DNA of 40,680 nucleotides from Acidobacteriota bacterium. GTDB lineage: Bacteria > Acidobacteriota > Terriglobia > Terriglobales > Acidobacteriaceae. Of this stretch, positions 1-8,056 are shown piece by piece. Position 1 is the stretch's first letter, and every line of letters starts with the position of its first letter. A program made the position numbers and the translations under genes. The stretch lies in contig QIAU01000166.1 in the NCBI GenBank assembly GCA_003225055.1, positions 1 to 40,680 on the forward strand, written 5' to 3'. The notes under the pieces are model-generated. The model worked only from the letters and a program-made list of their open reading frames with translations, was not told the origin of the DNA and made no database searches.

Positions 1-838
1 AACAGACGAACCGGGCGTCTTCGATGCCGTTGCGTTGCGACGGCGTGGCCGGGAAAATGACGCGTTCCGACAGCCGCTGTTGGGGCTGAAACTGAACCTC
101 GTAGTTGGACCGGGCCAGCATCAAAATTCCCCGGATCGCGTTCCGATCCGACAGGCGGGACTGTTTCATTTCGGCTTCGAGATTGGCCCGCAGTTCTTCC
201 AATGCAAACGACTCCCCAAACTTGTCCATAACCCGGCGTGTGAATCCGCTGGTCAATCCCAGCTCAAAGAGTTTCCGCTCGAAGAGCGCCTTCTCGTAAC
301 GGGGGTTCGGGATTTGACGGGGCTCGGTGAGGAAGCCGGTTGGGGGTAGGACCTCGATCCGATGGTCGACGTAGACGGTACCCGTCCGAAAAGTGATGGA
401 GGAGATGTGTCCCTCCCCGGTCGCGCGCAAGCTGAGGATAAAACGCAGAGCGCCGGGAGGCAGGTCAGACTGGTCAGGGTGCGGGACGATGGACGGGTTG
501 AACAGGGCTGCGGATTCTAAGGAGAATTCGCAAACGAAATAGGAGCCGATCAACAGCTGTCTTTGTTCGGAAATTTTCTCATCGGTCAACAGGAGGTCTC
601 GGACCTGTTCGAATCGTTCCAGAAAGGATTCGTGGATCTGCTGGTGTCGCGGGGAGAATTCGGCGGATACTTCGTCCAGGAGAGGGCCGACTCGGTTTTC
701 CGGGAGCGACATGATCCTGGCGATAATCCTGCCGGCCCGCTGGGGATCCTCCGGAATGAATGGCCGCAGAAGAACGCGTGACTGGTCAGGCCGGAGGACC
801 GTGGCCGTGCGTTTGACGTGAATCGAGTTGGCGTTCAT
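1..838 (-). CDS. GH130-family glycoside phosphorylase/hydrolase, 5' part only
   Basis: The gene runs off the left edge, so only about 279 N-terminal residues are visible. The reading frame from ATG at 838 is open throughout. It opens with MNANSIHVKRTATVLRPDQS, then a basic/hydrophobic LLRPF segment and a SLPENRVGPLLDEV segment, and ends at the edge in GIEDARFV. I recognise this as the N-terminal extension and first catalytic blade of GH130 proteins (PF04041 type), which phosphorolyse or hydrolyse beta-mannosides. The catalytic Asp region lies at or beyond the edge, so substrate cannot be read. It follows the glycosyltransferase gene on the same strand after a gap of about 45 bases, so the two are probably co-transcribed. 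There is no strong Shine-Dalgarno; the start was chosen because homologous N-termini begin near here. Confidence 0.72.
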   Translation of the reverse strand, partial: MNANSIHVKRTATVLRPDQSRVLLRPFIPEDPQRAGRIIARIMSLPENRVGPLLDEVSAEFSPRHQQIHESFLERFEQVRDLLLTDEKISEQRQLLIGSYFVCEFSLESAALFNPSIVPHPDQSDLPPGALRFILSLRATGEGHISSITFRTGTVYVDHRIEVLPPTGFLTEPRQIPNPRYEKALFERKLFELGLTSGFTRRVMDKFGESFALEELRANLEAEMKQSRLSDRNAIRGILMLARSNYEVQFQPQQRLSERVIFPATPSQRNGIEDARFVC

Positions 839-883
839 GGACTGGTTGTTCCAGAGAAACGAGACCGGAAGCCGCGATTACTC

Positions 884-3181
884 TTAGACGGCGATCGGTT
901 CCTTAAAACTCGTCAGCATATTTTGCGCCAAGCGCATCTCCGCCAACGAAAGCAAGAAGGCCAGGGTTGATTCTGCTCCCTGGTTCCGGTTGACCCGATC
1001 CACGTGCAACCCATCGCGGCAACCGCCTGTTTTGGGAGAGCAGAGTTCCAATCCGAGATCGTTCCAGCCAATGAACCAGTCGAAGGCGCGTTGCGCCTGC
1101 TCGTACCACCAGAGGTCCGATGTGGCCCGATAGGCTTCAAGACAGGCTGAGACCATTGCTTGCGCCTCGATGGGCTGCTGGTCAAAGTTGGCGCGCATGC
1201 CGCCGCGGCGATAAAATCCGTTGCTGCCAATGGATCGAAAGTGACCCTTCTCGGAGATTTGCAATTCCGTCAGCCAGCGCAGGGACTGCAGGCCTCGCTC
1301 AAACACCGCTGGTTGGCCGGTTGCACGTCCGCTCAGAATCAAGGCGTGTGGGAGCTTCGCGTTGTCGTAAGTTAACTCCTCTTCAAACCAGCACCAGTCC
1401 GGCTGGGCGGTCCTTTCGAAAAGTTCCATGAGCCGGGAAGTGAGTGTCCCACGGGTTTGGTTGACGAGGCTGTCACCGCTCAACCGGCGCAGGTATTCAT
1501 GAATGCCGATAAGGCCGAGCGCCCACGCCCGCGGCGAAGTGAACTCCGTCAGAGCTGGCAACGCCAGCGCGAAGAGTTGTCCGGCCATGATCTGGAAACT
1601 CCGATAGGGCGAACGCCCCACCCCCACGCCCAGCGCCCAGAGCGCTCGCCCATGACAATCCTCTGACCCATGTTCATCGAGCCACCGGCGGTCGAAACTT
1701 AGGTGGTTGTGAAAGCGTTTCACTCTGAGATCGAACGCGTGATGCAAGAAGGCCGCGTAGGTTGTGGCCAGGGTCCGCACGCGCTCTGGCTCTTCTCCCA
1801 ATTCACTGAGCAGTACCGCGAGGATGAATGCGCGAGCGTTGTCATCCGTACAGTAGCCTTCCGAAAAATTCGGGATGCTAAAAATGGCATGTTGGAAGAT
1901 TCCAGTCGAATCGGTCATCCGCGAGAGATGACTCAACTTCAACTCCGGCAGTTCCCGTGGCTTTTGGTCGAGCGTCTTGGTGGCAAGAGATTTTCGAGAT
2001 CGTGCCGCTCCCCCGATCCGCGACAACTCGAACGAGCGCATATAGAGCCGCGCCACGTTGCTCCAGACCATCTCACGGCCCAGATTGTAAGCATTCTTGC
2101 GAATGGCATGCCGGCGGGTGTCGTCGCGCAGCAAGTCAATCACCTCGCGGGCTATGGCAGGGGCGTCGCCGAACGGCACCAGCACGCCGTGGTCTTCCGC
2201 CAACAATTCTGCAGCGTGCCAGTACGGTGTCGAAACTACCACTTTGCCCGCACCAAACGTATAGGCAAGCGTGCCCGACGTGATCTGCGCTTCGTTGAGG
2301 TAAGGCGTGATGTAAAAGTCTGTGGCGCCGATGAACTCTTTCAGATTTTCAAGTTCTACGAACCGGTTGTAGAAGATGACGTTCTTCTCGAGTTTGTTCT
2401 TTTTGGCAAGGATTTCGAGGCTGAGCCGGTAGGCTTCGCCATGCTCGCGTAGTTCGTTGGGATGTGTGGCGCCCAGGACAATATATACAACGTCGGGAAA
2501 CTCCGCTAGAACGTGCGGCAGGGCGTTGAGCACATATTCGATCCCCTTGTTCGGCGAAAGCAGCCCGAACGTGAGCAGCACCACCCTGCCTTCCACGCCG
2601 AACTGTTCCTTGAAATCGTTCGGATCGACAAAACCTACGTCGGGAATGCCATGCGGGATGAGATCGATCTTGGCCGGCGGTGCCTGGTAAATCTGCTGCA
2701 ACATCTGGCGCCCCCGCTCAGTCATGACCACGAGCCGGGTCGAGAGCGCGACCAACTGGTGTATTACGCGCCGTTGCTCGGCTCTCGGCTCCCGCAGAAT
2801 GGTATGAAGCGTAGTGACAACGGGCATTCTCAATTCGCGCAGGAGTGCCAGGATATGGCCGCCGGCCGGCCCGCCGAAAATGCCGAACTCGTGCTGCAAG
2901 CAGACAATGTCCACGTTGCTGATGTTCAGGAAGTCCGCAGCACGTAGATAAGACGACAAATCCTGCTCCTCAATCTCGAAGCGAACTACTTCCGGGTACT
3001 CGTAGCCACCTTGAATGTCATTCACCGACACTGAGAAACACTGGCTTTGGGGATGCGCAGCTGCCACGGCTGCAAGCAGGTCGGACGTGAACGTCGCAAT
3101 GCCGCACTTGCGCGGCAAGTGGTCGCCGACAAACGCGATCTTGCGAACTTTGGGACTTTCTTTCATGAGGCAGTCTTTCAT
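884..3181 (-). CDS. GT4-type glycosyltransferase with C-terminal alpha-helical toroid domain
   Basis: A 765-residue protein. Residues about 15-390 form a GT-B glycosyltransferase: an N-terminal PRKCGIATFTSDL segment, a FGLLSPNKGIEYVLNALP acceptor/donor-domain junction, and the donor-site block EAQITSGTLAYTFGAGK. Residues about 405-755 are a separate helical domain (LSHLSRMTDSTGIFQHA, YCTDDNARAFI, DCHGRALWALG) resembling (alpha/alpha)6 barrel glycosidase-like domains. GT4 enzymes transfer sugars from nucleotide-sugar donors. Proteins with this two-part architecture commonly neighbour GH130 genes, as here, so a role in making or remodelling a mannose-type oligosaccharide is likely but not proven. 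An alternative ATG at 3166 (MKESPKV) cannot be excluded: the first ATG has GAGGA directly adjacent, too close to be ideal. It is likely cytoplasmic, with no signal peptide. Confidence 0.88.
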   Translation of the reverse strand: MKDCLMKESPKVRKIAFVGDHLPRKCGIATFTSDLLAAVAAAHPQSQCFSVSVNDIQGGYEYPEVVRFEIEEQDLSSYLRAADFLNISNVDIVCLQHEFGIFGGPAGGHILALLRELRMPVVTTLHTILREPRAEQRRVIHQLVALSTRLVVMTERGRQMLQQIYQAPPAKIDLIPHGIPDVGFVDPNDFKEQFGVEGRVVLLTFGLLSPNKGIEYVLNALPHVLAEFPDVVYIVLGATHPNELREHGEAYRLSLEILAKKNKLEKNVIFYNRFVELENLKEFIGATDFYITPYLNEAQITSGTLAYTFGAGKVVVSTPYWHAAELLAEDHGVLVPFGDAPAIAREVIDLLRDDTRRHAIRKNAYNLGREMVWSNVARLYMRSFELSRIGGAARSRKSLATKTLDQKPRELPELKLSHLSRMTDSTGIFQHAIFSIPNFSEGYCTDDNARAFILAVLLSELGEEPERVRTLATTYAAFLHHAFDLRVKRFHNHLSFDRRWLDEHGSEDCHGRALWALGVGVGRSPYRSFQIMAGQLFALALPALTEFTSPRAWALGLIGIHEYLRRLSGDSLVNQTRGTLTSRLMELFERTAQPDWCWFEEELTYDNAKLPHALILSGRATGQPAVFERGLQSLRWLTELQISEKGHFRSIGSNGFYRRGGMRANFDQQPIEAQAMVSACLEAYRATSDLWWYEQAQRAFDWFIGWNDLGLELCSPKTGGCRDGLHVDRVNRNQGAESTLAFLLSLAEMRLAQNMLTSFKEPIAV

Positions 3182-3714
3182 TCCTCGCGCCCCGCGCTGC
3201 TATGCACACGAATCTGCGCGCCAACTGCAAATGTGCTGCCTCAGCGTGAAGTGGGAAGGAGCGTTCTCCGATAGTGTAGATTCCGTCCTTCGGGCCGGTA
3301 GTCTTCAAGACATGCGGCTCTACCGATCCGATGCGGGTTGGCAGGAGCGCGGGCAGGATATTCGCGCAGATGCAGTGATCGTCTCGATGACCACCAAGCT
3401 ATCCCTCGGCATGGTTGCATCCCTGCAGAGCCCGCTGCTGTTTCACCTGGCAGACTCATTGTACCTCGCGTCGTGATTGGAGGAGTGATTCTTGAGCAGC
3501 CGGCTGGCGGCGGACTTGGCGCTGTCGGCGTGGGGCTCCCCTTGCGGGTACGGAGGTCACGGACGCTCCTGCCCATGGCGCGAAAAAAATGCTCTTGATT
3601 CGGCACGCTCCCGCTTGTGGAGTGCCACGAACAAAAGCACCACGAGCAGATTAGCTTGGCTACGGTCAGATCTCATTGTCCTACTCCTTGTGCGCCGGTT
3701 AAACCGGCGAGGTG
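3182..3714. other. Intergenic, no convincing gene
   Basis: Several overlapping ORFs of 70-150 codons exist on both strands, but they are Arg/Pro/Ser-rich, lack recognisable motifs and lack good ribosome binding sites. The only structure I see is a perfect stem of CGCCGGT and ACCGGCG with a three-base loop at 3693-3709. It sits just before the group II intron-like remnant and may be part of it. Confidence 0.5.
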
Positions 3715-4011
3715 TAGTGAATGAAAAAGTCATACGAAAGTGGCGTAGCGACCCACATCGGCCCCGAGTCATGGGGAGCTGCTCGCAAGAGCAGTGACGA
3801 AGCGTTGACAGGGGAACGTGCGGGCCGGGTCAGCCGCGCAAGAACCTTCCTCCGGGACGCCGACGCTGTAAGGAGATGCGGAAGGCCCCATTCGGTGCAC
3901 CGGGCTCAACGCGGGCGTGCTGGAGGATGGGAAACGGATACGGGTGGAGGAAGGGACGCCCCAGGGCGGCAGTGCCACGCCCCGTACACAAAAGGTAATG
4001 TTGGCCGTCGG
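3715..4011 (+). mobile_element. Group II intron remnant (leader ORF and reverse transcriptase scrap)
   Basis: From 3721 the translation begins MKKSYESGVATHIGPESWG and continues with EALTGERAGRV. This is a sequence I recognise from the region upstream of the reverse transcriptase gene in bacterial group II introns. About 200 bases later, in a different frame (3917-3985), the translation reads VLEDGKRIRVEEGTPQGG, which matches the reverse-transcriptase segment around the conserved GTPQGG motif just before the catalytic block. Nothing of the YADD catalytic motif, maturase domain or domain V follows. The element is therefore a heavily deleted relic, immobile on its own. Exact ends cannot be placed without a structural alignment. 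Confidence 0.6.
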
Positions 4012-4367
4012 GCCCTGAGTATTTGGCACATTTTTATGGAGTGACGCTTTCCGAAGTGGCGTGAAGGTCTAGCTTGCGCGAGCCGGCGTTCTTCTCGACG
4101 ACGGGCTGGCGGCGGTGTTGAGTGAGATTCGTACTCGGTTTCAGACCGCCTTCAGGCTCTCGATCTGAATTCTCATTATGGTTACGTTCCACATCTACTG
4201 CGGATGCTTGTACTGCGGATGCTTGGGAAATTCAATCCTGGAGACCCGGTGTGGCACAACGAACGGTTTCCTGAATTCCCGTCTAAACAGACACGAAGCC
4301 GTGTACGGGCATCTTGCATCTCAATCTTGGTTCAGAAGTCGGACCTCAACCCAGGGAGACCAGGGAA
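4012..4367. repeat. Intergenic stretch with exact 15-bp tandem duplication
   Basis: No gene is supported. At 4196-4225 the 15-mer TACTGCGGATGCTTG occurs twice, head to tail and without mismatch, suggesting recent replication slippage. The stretch leads into the response-regulator remnant. Confidence 0.6.
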
Positions 4368-4532
4368 GTGGCCAAGTCTGTACTGATCGTGGACGACAAC
4401 GCCTTCGTACGCAAGGCGCTCTGCGAGATGTTCAGACGTGAAGACGATCTTGATGTGTGTGGTGAGGCAGAAAACGGCCGGGACGCCATCGAGAAGGCTC
4501 AGCAATTGCGGCCGACTTGATCGTCTTAGATC
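4368..4532 (+). pseudogene. Truncated response-regulator receiver domain
   Basis: From a GTG at 4368, preceded by an AGGGA-like ribosome site, the translation reads VAKSVLIVDDNAFVRKALCE and then GEAENGRDAIEKAQQLRP, the first half of a NarL/FixJ-type receiver with the acidic DD pair intact. The frame then hits TGA at 4518. In the next frame the sequence continues as DLIVLD, the strand that carries the phosphoacceptor aspartate. After that there is no further homology. So one frameshift plus loss of the rest of the receiver and of any HTH output domain has inactivated it. Confidence 0.75.
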
Positions 4533-4764
4533 CCCCCCCAAATGTCTCTTTCTTGTCCCCACAATGCCCCACCCATTGGCATTTTCGCCGGCTGCCAAAT
4601 CAAACTCTTAGTCGGCAGCCATGCACGCAGCCTACCTAGCTGTCTGGACATGGCACAGCATTGTAACAACACGCGTTCAGATGCCCGAGTGGGCGCGTAA
4701 TGGCCGCCCACACAGCAGAACGGTATCATTTTATATATCTATATCTTAATGATTATAAAGGCTT

Positions 4765-4849
4765 TGGTGCGGAAGGGGGGATTTGAACCCCCACGCCTTT
4801 CGGCGCCACCCCCTCAAGATGGTGTGTCTGCCAGTTCCACCACTTCCGC
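4765..4849 (-). tRNA. tRNA-Leu (anticodon GAG)
   Basis: The minus strand folds as a class II tRNA. The 7-bp acceptor stem GCGGAAG pairs with CTTCCGC, followed by an encoded ACCA end. The D-arm is TGGCAGACA-like. The anticodon stem CCATC/GGTGG encloses the loop TTGAGGG, so the anticodon is GAG. A long variable arm (GCGCCGAAAGGCGT) is followed by the T-arm GGGGGTTCAAATCCCCC. The long variable arm and GAG anticodon identify leucine. It lies between the intron and response-regulator debris and the toxin-antitoxin remnant, a typical position for a tRNA used as an insertion hotspot. Confidence 0.97.
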
Positions 4850-5011
4850 TTTACAATCAATAACTTAGACTGATTCTGCGCTCCGACAAACATCTGCCCG
4901 CGATTATCAGCCAACTCCCGCATTTGCAGATGTTTACTTCAAACGCCATTGAGGACGTACCCGGTGTCGTACATTTAAAGTTTATACCCGGGGTGTTGAG
5001 AAGTTCAAGGG
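4850..5011. other. Intergenic between tRNA-Leu and antitoxin promoter
   Basis: This AT-richer stretch contains no ORF that I can support. It carries the upstream region of the antitoxin promoter described separately. Confidence 0.5.
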
Positions 5012-5048
5012 TTGCTTTACCACGAAATACTATCTAATATTTAGACAG
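5012..5048 (+). promoter_or_regulatory. Sigma70-like promoter with overlapping palindrome
   Basis: A -35 element TTGCTT (5012-5017) and a -10 element TAATAT (5035-5040) are separated by exactly 17 bases. The -10 lies inside a near-palindrome, CTATCTAATATTTAGACAG (5030-5048), with TCTAA and TTAGA arms around a TAT centre. An operator covering the -10 box just upstream of an antitoxin gene fits autoregulation by that antitoxin. This is read from sequence; the binding is inferred. Confidence 0.6.
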
Positions 5049-5061
5049 CAGAGGTGCGACA

Positions 5062-5604
5062 ATGCAGAATGTGAAAATGAAACTCAAACAGGCGAGTGCT
5101 GTTCTCGGAGTTCCTCCGAAAGAACTACAAAACCTTGTCCAATTCGGCGTCCTGAGGCCGAAACGACGTGCGCGTGTCTGCTTCTTCGACGCAAATGTTC
5201 TGCTGCAGGCCAAAGTGGCGGGCTACTTGAAGGAATCGCTGGGTACCTCTACGCGATACCTCGTGCTGTTTACGAGAGCGCTGTCGCAATTTTCGGACAA
5301 GGAAGTGAGCAAGCGCAACATTCTCACGCTGTGTGCTCGCTCGGCACCGGGAAGGGCTCCATTGGAAGTTCGTATTCCGATTCGTAAGATCATAAGGGAA
5401 CTGGAGCAAAGATTGCCGCTGGCGAACATCTGTCGCGATATACCAAGGGGCCGGAAAAGAAAAGGCTGGAAGGAGGAATTCTTACGCACCCTGAAAGATG
5501 CTGCGAACGACGTCGCTGATCTCTCGGAAAAACAGATCATCGAGTCTGTGCGATCATATCGCAGCGCCAGCCGCCTCCAGCCAGAGGTCGAGGTTGTCCC
5601 CTAG
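5062..5604 (+). CDS. HTH antitoxin of a PIN-type toxin-antitoxin pair
   Basis: A 180-residue protein preceded by GAGG seven bases before the ATG. The N-terminus (residues 6-45, MKLKQASAVLGVPPKELQNL then GVLRP) is an excisionase/MerR-like winged helix-turn-helix. The rest is helical and basic, with a KRNILTLCARSAPG segment around residue 84 and no known catalytic motif. It is followed, overlapping in another frame, by a damaged PIN-domain gene. HTH proteins of this size directly upstream of PIN toxins of the same type are a known arrangement, so I call it the antitoxin. Expression is probably autoregulated through the palindrome over its own promoter. The gene itself looks intact although the toxin is not. 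Confidence 0.65.
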   Translation: MQNVKMKLKQASAVLGVPPKELQNLVQFGVLRPKRRARVCFFDANVLLQAKVAGYLKESLGTSTRYLVLFTRALSQFSDKEVSKRNILTLCARSAPGRAPLEVRIPIRKIIRELEQRLPLANICRDIPRGRKRKGWKEEFLRTLKDAANDVADLSEKQIIESVRSYRSASRLQPEVEVVP

Positions 5605-5949
5605 GAAAGGATCGCGACGTCGCCCCAGAGGTGTTGTAGATACTTCGGTGCTGTTGGCGGGAGTAGCCGGATTCAGGAATGTGGGGCACAACGCCAGCGA
5701 CAATTTCTTGAAGCGATGGGAATTGTTAACCTGTTGCGCGAGGAAGCTATTTTGATTGCGGTCAAGCGCACTGAAACAATTTCACCGGAGCCTGGGGACG
5801 ATCCTATTTGTGCATGCGCGAAGGAAGGCGCTGCAGATTTCATTGTTACCCTGAACGGTCGCGATTTTCCTAAAGCGAAGCTTAAGGCGCGAGTAATCTC
5901 GCCCTGGCGATCCACTTCCTTGACCCTGGAGCGATCTACAAAGCTCTAA
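5594..5949 (+). pseudogene. PIN-domain toxin with internal deletion
   Basis: The first frame, from a possible TTG at 5594 overlapping the antitoxin stop, gives RRRPRGVVDTSVLLAGVAGF and then NASDNFLKRWE. This is the first strand and helix of a PIN RNase with its first acidic residue (VVDTS). At about 5716 the homology jumps to another frame, reading GIVNLLREEAILIAVK, EISPEPGDDPICACA-like residues and AADFIVTLNGRDF, the C-terminal half with the later acidic residues. Roughly the middle third of the domain is missing and the junction changes frame, so no functional ribonuclease can be made. Family assignment rests on both halves matching the PIN (COG1569-like) pattern. Confidence 0.72.
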
Positions 5950-6205
5950 ACTCGCTACCCGCAGAGCCTGCAGCATGAGATCGCACGATCTCCCTCGTTT
6001 CGCGGCCGTTGAGTTCTGTTCGTCCCCATTCTCGGAGGTGCGGCGGCACGGTAAGGCCGTTCAATATGCAATCGCCGTTATTGATGCCTGGTTACGTCGC
6101 GGCAGGTGGCTGGCACGGAACAGCATCATCCCGGACACGATGCAGATAGCTCTTCCGACGTGCGCCCTGCATACATAACACACATTGCAAGCGAGGAGAC
6201 AAGTT

Positions 6206-6445
6206 ATGGGTGGCCGTGGTGGCGATCTCGTGCATTTCGACCAATGTATCGTTGGTGACCCTCAGATCTGCGGAGGAGAACCGGTCTTCAAGGGAACGAG
6301 GGTCACTCTACGCACCGTGCTTCCCAGCCTCGCGGCCGGCGATACGCCGGAGGCGATTTTGGCTGCCTTTCCCAGCCTGAAGGCTGAGGAAGAAGGCCCC
6401 GTAGGGTGGTTTAATGCGGATATCCGGCGGGTCTTGGGTGATTAG
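6206..6445 (+). CDS. DUF433 domain protein (antitoxin-like)
   Basis: A 79-residue protein. The ATG at 6206 is chosen over an upstream in-frame start at 6185 because GAGGAG lies eight bases before it. The core QICGGEPVFKGTRVTLRTVL and AAGDTPEAILAAFPSL matches DUF433 (PF04255), small HTH-like proteins often paired with PIN-like or DUF5615 toxins. After FPSLKAEE the family normally continues with a short helix of the type VRAVIAFAA. Here that part is replaced by GPVGWFNADIRRVLGD, so the C-terminus is atypical and may be damaged. No DUF5615 toxin follows. It may be a solitary survivor of a second toxin-antitoxin unit. Confidence 0.7.
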   Translation: MGGRGGDLVHFDQCIVGDPQICGGEPVFKGTRVTLRTVLPSLAAGDTPEAILAAFPSLKAEEEGPVGWFNADIRRVLGD

Positions 6446-6659
6446 GATGCGACCTTTGCGTACCGGCCACTGTACAGCTTGCTCGACATATCGTCGGTAT
6501 TGAGGTGAACAGGATGACCGCGATGACGACTCACTTCGCGATTGCCATAGCGGCAGCTACCGCCATCCAACTTTGTCCCTCAGCTACAGGCCGTCGAAGG
6601 CGCCTTGAAGTCGATTCGCATCCATCGCGGACACAAGGTGGCCTCCATTCAAATGGGCC

Positions 6660-6899
6660 TTGGGCCTTCGACAAACCTTCATTTGGAGAACAACGCGGAC
6701 GGGAGCGGGGAGCTTCCGCCGGCAATTTTATGAGACCTTGAAAATCTTTTCCGGGCGCGAATTTCCCGTTTTCAGAACTCGCGAAGAGGCCTTGGCTTGG
6801 TTGCTGGCATGGCAGAGTGACCCGCTACCGATGATCGTGACCAGGCATGTTCGAATGTCGTATTTGTTCCATGATTTCCTCACGCCGCTGCTGGCGTGA
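6660..6899 (+). pseudogene. Possible tail of a SpoIIAA/STAS-like protein
   Basis: Within an ORF lacking a good start, the segment EFPVFRTREEALAWLLAW at 6756-6810 resembles the C-terminal strand-helix of small SpoIIAA/STAS-like acidobacterial proteins, whose consensus reads as vFR-eEALaWL. Nothing upstream in this frame resembles the rest of the domain. The adjacent opposite-strand gene belongs to what seems the same family. I treat it as a likely fragment; it could also be chance similarity. Confidence 0.3.
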
Positions 6900-7361
6900 C
6901 TTCCGACTGTCGATTTCTTCCTGATGCTGCGGGTTCTCACCGTTGTTCTTGTCCCATTCATCCAGAAGAGCTAGTTCGGTAAGCGCCGACACCCAGTGCT
7001 CCAGACCTAGCCACCGACAAGCTTCTTCCAATATGCGAAAGACCTCCAAAGTGCCGGCTTGGTCACGCAATGCTTGATACATGCGAGCCGTGCCAAAAGC
7101 CACCTGGGACGGCGCGTATATGGCCCGCGCGGACTTGAGGGAAAAGGGGTCGTCCTCCTCGGCAAAATACTTCAGGTTACTGGCAGTGAGGTTGGAACCG
7201 CTGAAGTCGTGAAGCACGGCCAGCTCCGAAAACGTAGAATCAAAGTCGGGGTCGGTACTCAACCGCTTCGCGTATTGAACAATTTCATCAAGGCTAGTCT
7301 TTCCCTTGTAGACCGCAAAGACTACACGGAGAGAACGATTGATGACATAGGTTATGGGCAT
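6825..7361 (-). CDS. STAS/SpoIIAA-like domain protein of unknown function
   Basis: A protein of about 178 residues from ATG at 7361 (MPITYVINRSLRVVFAVYKG). An in-frame TTG seven codons earlier is less likely. The layout is an N-terminal beta hairpin, a DPDFDSTFSELAVLHDFSGS segment, a FSLKSARAIYAPSQVAFGTA strand, ARMYQALRD and VFRILEEACRWLGL. This is the pattern of a small acidobacterial family resembling SpoIIAA/STAS folds, with no catalytic residues. The last 45 residues are charged and probably disordered. A broken paralogue lies about 250 bases upstream on the same strand. The family often occurs near two-component genes, and here two receiver/kinase genes are close by, but no partner can be named. 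Confidence 0.62.
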   Translation of the reverse strand: MPITYVINRSLRVVFAVYKGKTSLDEIVQYAKRLSTDPDFDSTFSELAVLHDFSGSNLTASNLKYFAEEDDPFSLKSARAIYAPSQVAFGTARMYQALRDQAGTLEVFRILEEACRWLGLEHWVSALTELALLDEWDKNNGENPQHQEEIDSRKSRQQRREEIMEQIRHSNMPGHDHR

Positions 7362-7608
7362 GCCCTTGCAAAATGCCAGCAATTTAATCCTGTTAGAACC
7401 CAGAACAGAGCGGCATTCGCACCTCTGATGGGTACTTCGATGCCGATTTTCGGTAACCCTCAGGCTTGCTTGGCGACTTCAGAAAGGGGGAAACGCCAAA
7501 GGCAGATACTGCACCAAAAAAGCCGGTCGCTGAGAACTTTTTTCATTTTGTTCCAGAATCAGAACAGCCGACATCAGGCGCCGGAGAGAATGCGCCAGGT
7601 CAGACTGG

Positions 7609-8011
7609 TCAGACTGTAGAGGAGGACGACTGTGACCGCGGCGATAGGGCTTCGCCTCTGCCTTGCTGTTCCTGGTCGTCCAACCCGACCAACCGGTAAG
7701 CCTGGCTGCGCGATCTGACAATATTGAAGTTTGGGCAGCTATCCTCCGCTAGTGTTTGGAACATTCGCGCAAGGCCGAAAGCAAAATCGGCTGGCGCGGC
7801 GGCGGACAACATCTTCATTTGGCAGGGCTGGTTTTGTGGCGTTCTGCAGAGACAAGGAGGAGTTCTCGTCAGACTTGAAAGTTAAGTTAGCGATCAGGCT
7901 AGGTTTGAAGCCAACGGCCGATAATTCAGGCCTCCCAGCACTTTGGAAGGTCGGCCGGAAATTAATCGCCGTCTCGTGCGGATCATGCGTTCCCCAAAAG
8001 GCATTAAGCAA
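7609..8011 (-). pseudogene. Frameshifted paralogue of the STAS-like protein
   Basis: Reading downstream from 8011 one frame gives DPHETAINFRPTFQSAG and ELSAVGFKPS. From about 7818 another frame gives PADFAFGLARMFQTLAED, NFNIVRSRSQAYRLVGL and a stop. The second piece matches, in order, the AFGTARMYQALRD and VFRILEEACRWLGL parts of the neighbouring gene at 6825-7361. The first piece fits its DPDFDSTF region loosely. A single frameshift near 7800-7820 would join them. I regard it as a decayed tandem duplicate; the N-terminal half is the weaker match. Confidence 0.45.
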
Positions 8012-8056
8012 GAGCCGTAATCATCCGCCAGAGGCCGGTTCAGAGCATGTCCTGCT

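Noticed and set aside
3241-3606. Minus-strand ORF of about 120 codons
   Set aside because: Arg/Pro-rich, no motif, no ribosome site, overlaps other equally open frames in GC-rich DNA.
5975-6178. Plus-strand ORF of 67 codons between PIN remnant and DUF433 gene
   Set aside because: No motif and no ribosome site; probably chance.
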